Below, in pieces: positions 63,898 to 64,000 of a stretch of 64,000 nucleotides of DNA. Source of the stretch: Carallia brachiata (Eukaryota; Streptophyta; Magnoliopsida; Malpighiales; Rhizophoraceae). Location: positions 182,202-246,201 of the forward strand of contig JADCRB010000061.1 of assembly GCA_021464245.1 (NCBI GenBank), read 5' to 3'. The notes below the pieces were generated by a model. The model was given only the letters and a program-made list of their open reading frames with translations, was not told the DNA's origin and made no database searches. Position 1 is the first letter of the stretch. Each line of letters opens with the position of its first letter. The position numbers were made by a program, and so were the translations under genes.

Positions 63898-64000
63898 CTG
63901 GCAGTAATTAACAGAGAAGTATATGCAAAGCAGGCACAGAAGACATAAGATAGGCAAATAAGTGAAGCCTGAAAAGACACTATCACCTTTTAAATACATA

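Overview
This window is nuclear DNA of a dicotyledonous, probably woody, plant. Evidence: GT-AG introns throughout, AT-rich intergenic DNA, plant-only gene families (ECERIFERUM 2/26-like BAHD protein, chloroplast J20 co-chaperone, NIPA Mg transporter, plant SANT/trihelix-like factor), a Ty1/copia element with the usual plant initiator-Met tRNA primer site, and several miniature transposons. I cannot name the species. No bacterial, viral or CRISPR-type system is present.

Layout. 1-9.3 kb: a tandem, partly scrambled array of decayed copies of one gene segment I could not identify; homology stops at a triplicated 19-bp motif. 9.3-12.1 kb: no gene. 12.1-17.4 kb: a complete but frame-broken copia retrotransposon on the minus strand, with 192-bp LTRs, 5-bp target duplication, primer site, gag, protease/integrase and RT/RNase H, plus a phased ACGTG array in its leader. 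19.0-21.6 kb: a two-exon CER2/CER26-like wax gene (+) with a 1-nt frameshift. 25.2-26.8 kb: an intact two-exon J20 gene (-) with three 100-bp repeats in its intron. 27-38.5 kb: gene-poor DNA with a Mutator-like MITE, an hAT-like element and an ACCGGT-rich element.

39.7-55.4 kb: a tandem segmental duplication. The ancestral unit was an ankyrin-like gene (-) divergent from a NIPA Mg-transporter gene (+). The left copy keeps a 5'-truncated ankyrin-like gene and only the promoter/leader of NIPA, which was later split by two transposons. The right copy keeps a decayed ankyrin-like gene, an auxilin-like gene fragment and the full eight-exon NIPA gene, which carries an apparent 2-nt deletion. 57.9-59.3 kb: a SANT/trihelix-like coiled-coil protein gene (+), also with an apparent 2-nt deletion. 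61.4 kb to the right edge: the last five exons of a minus-strand gene of uncertain identity, open throughout.

Points most worth checking: (i) three otherwise well-preserved genes each carry one 1-2 nt apparent deletion, meaning either recent loss of function or consensus errors; (ii) the segmental duplication supplies a paralogous empty site for two MITE families, so their insertions can be read directly; (iii) the 11-12 bp phased ACGTG array in the retrotransposon leader. I found no convincing wholly new biological system.
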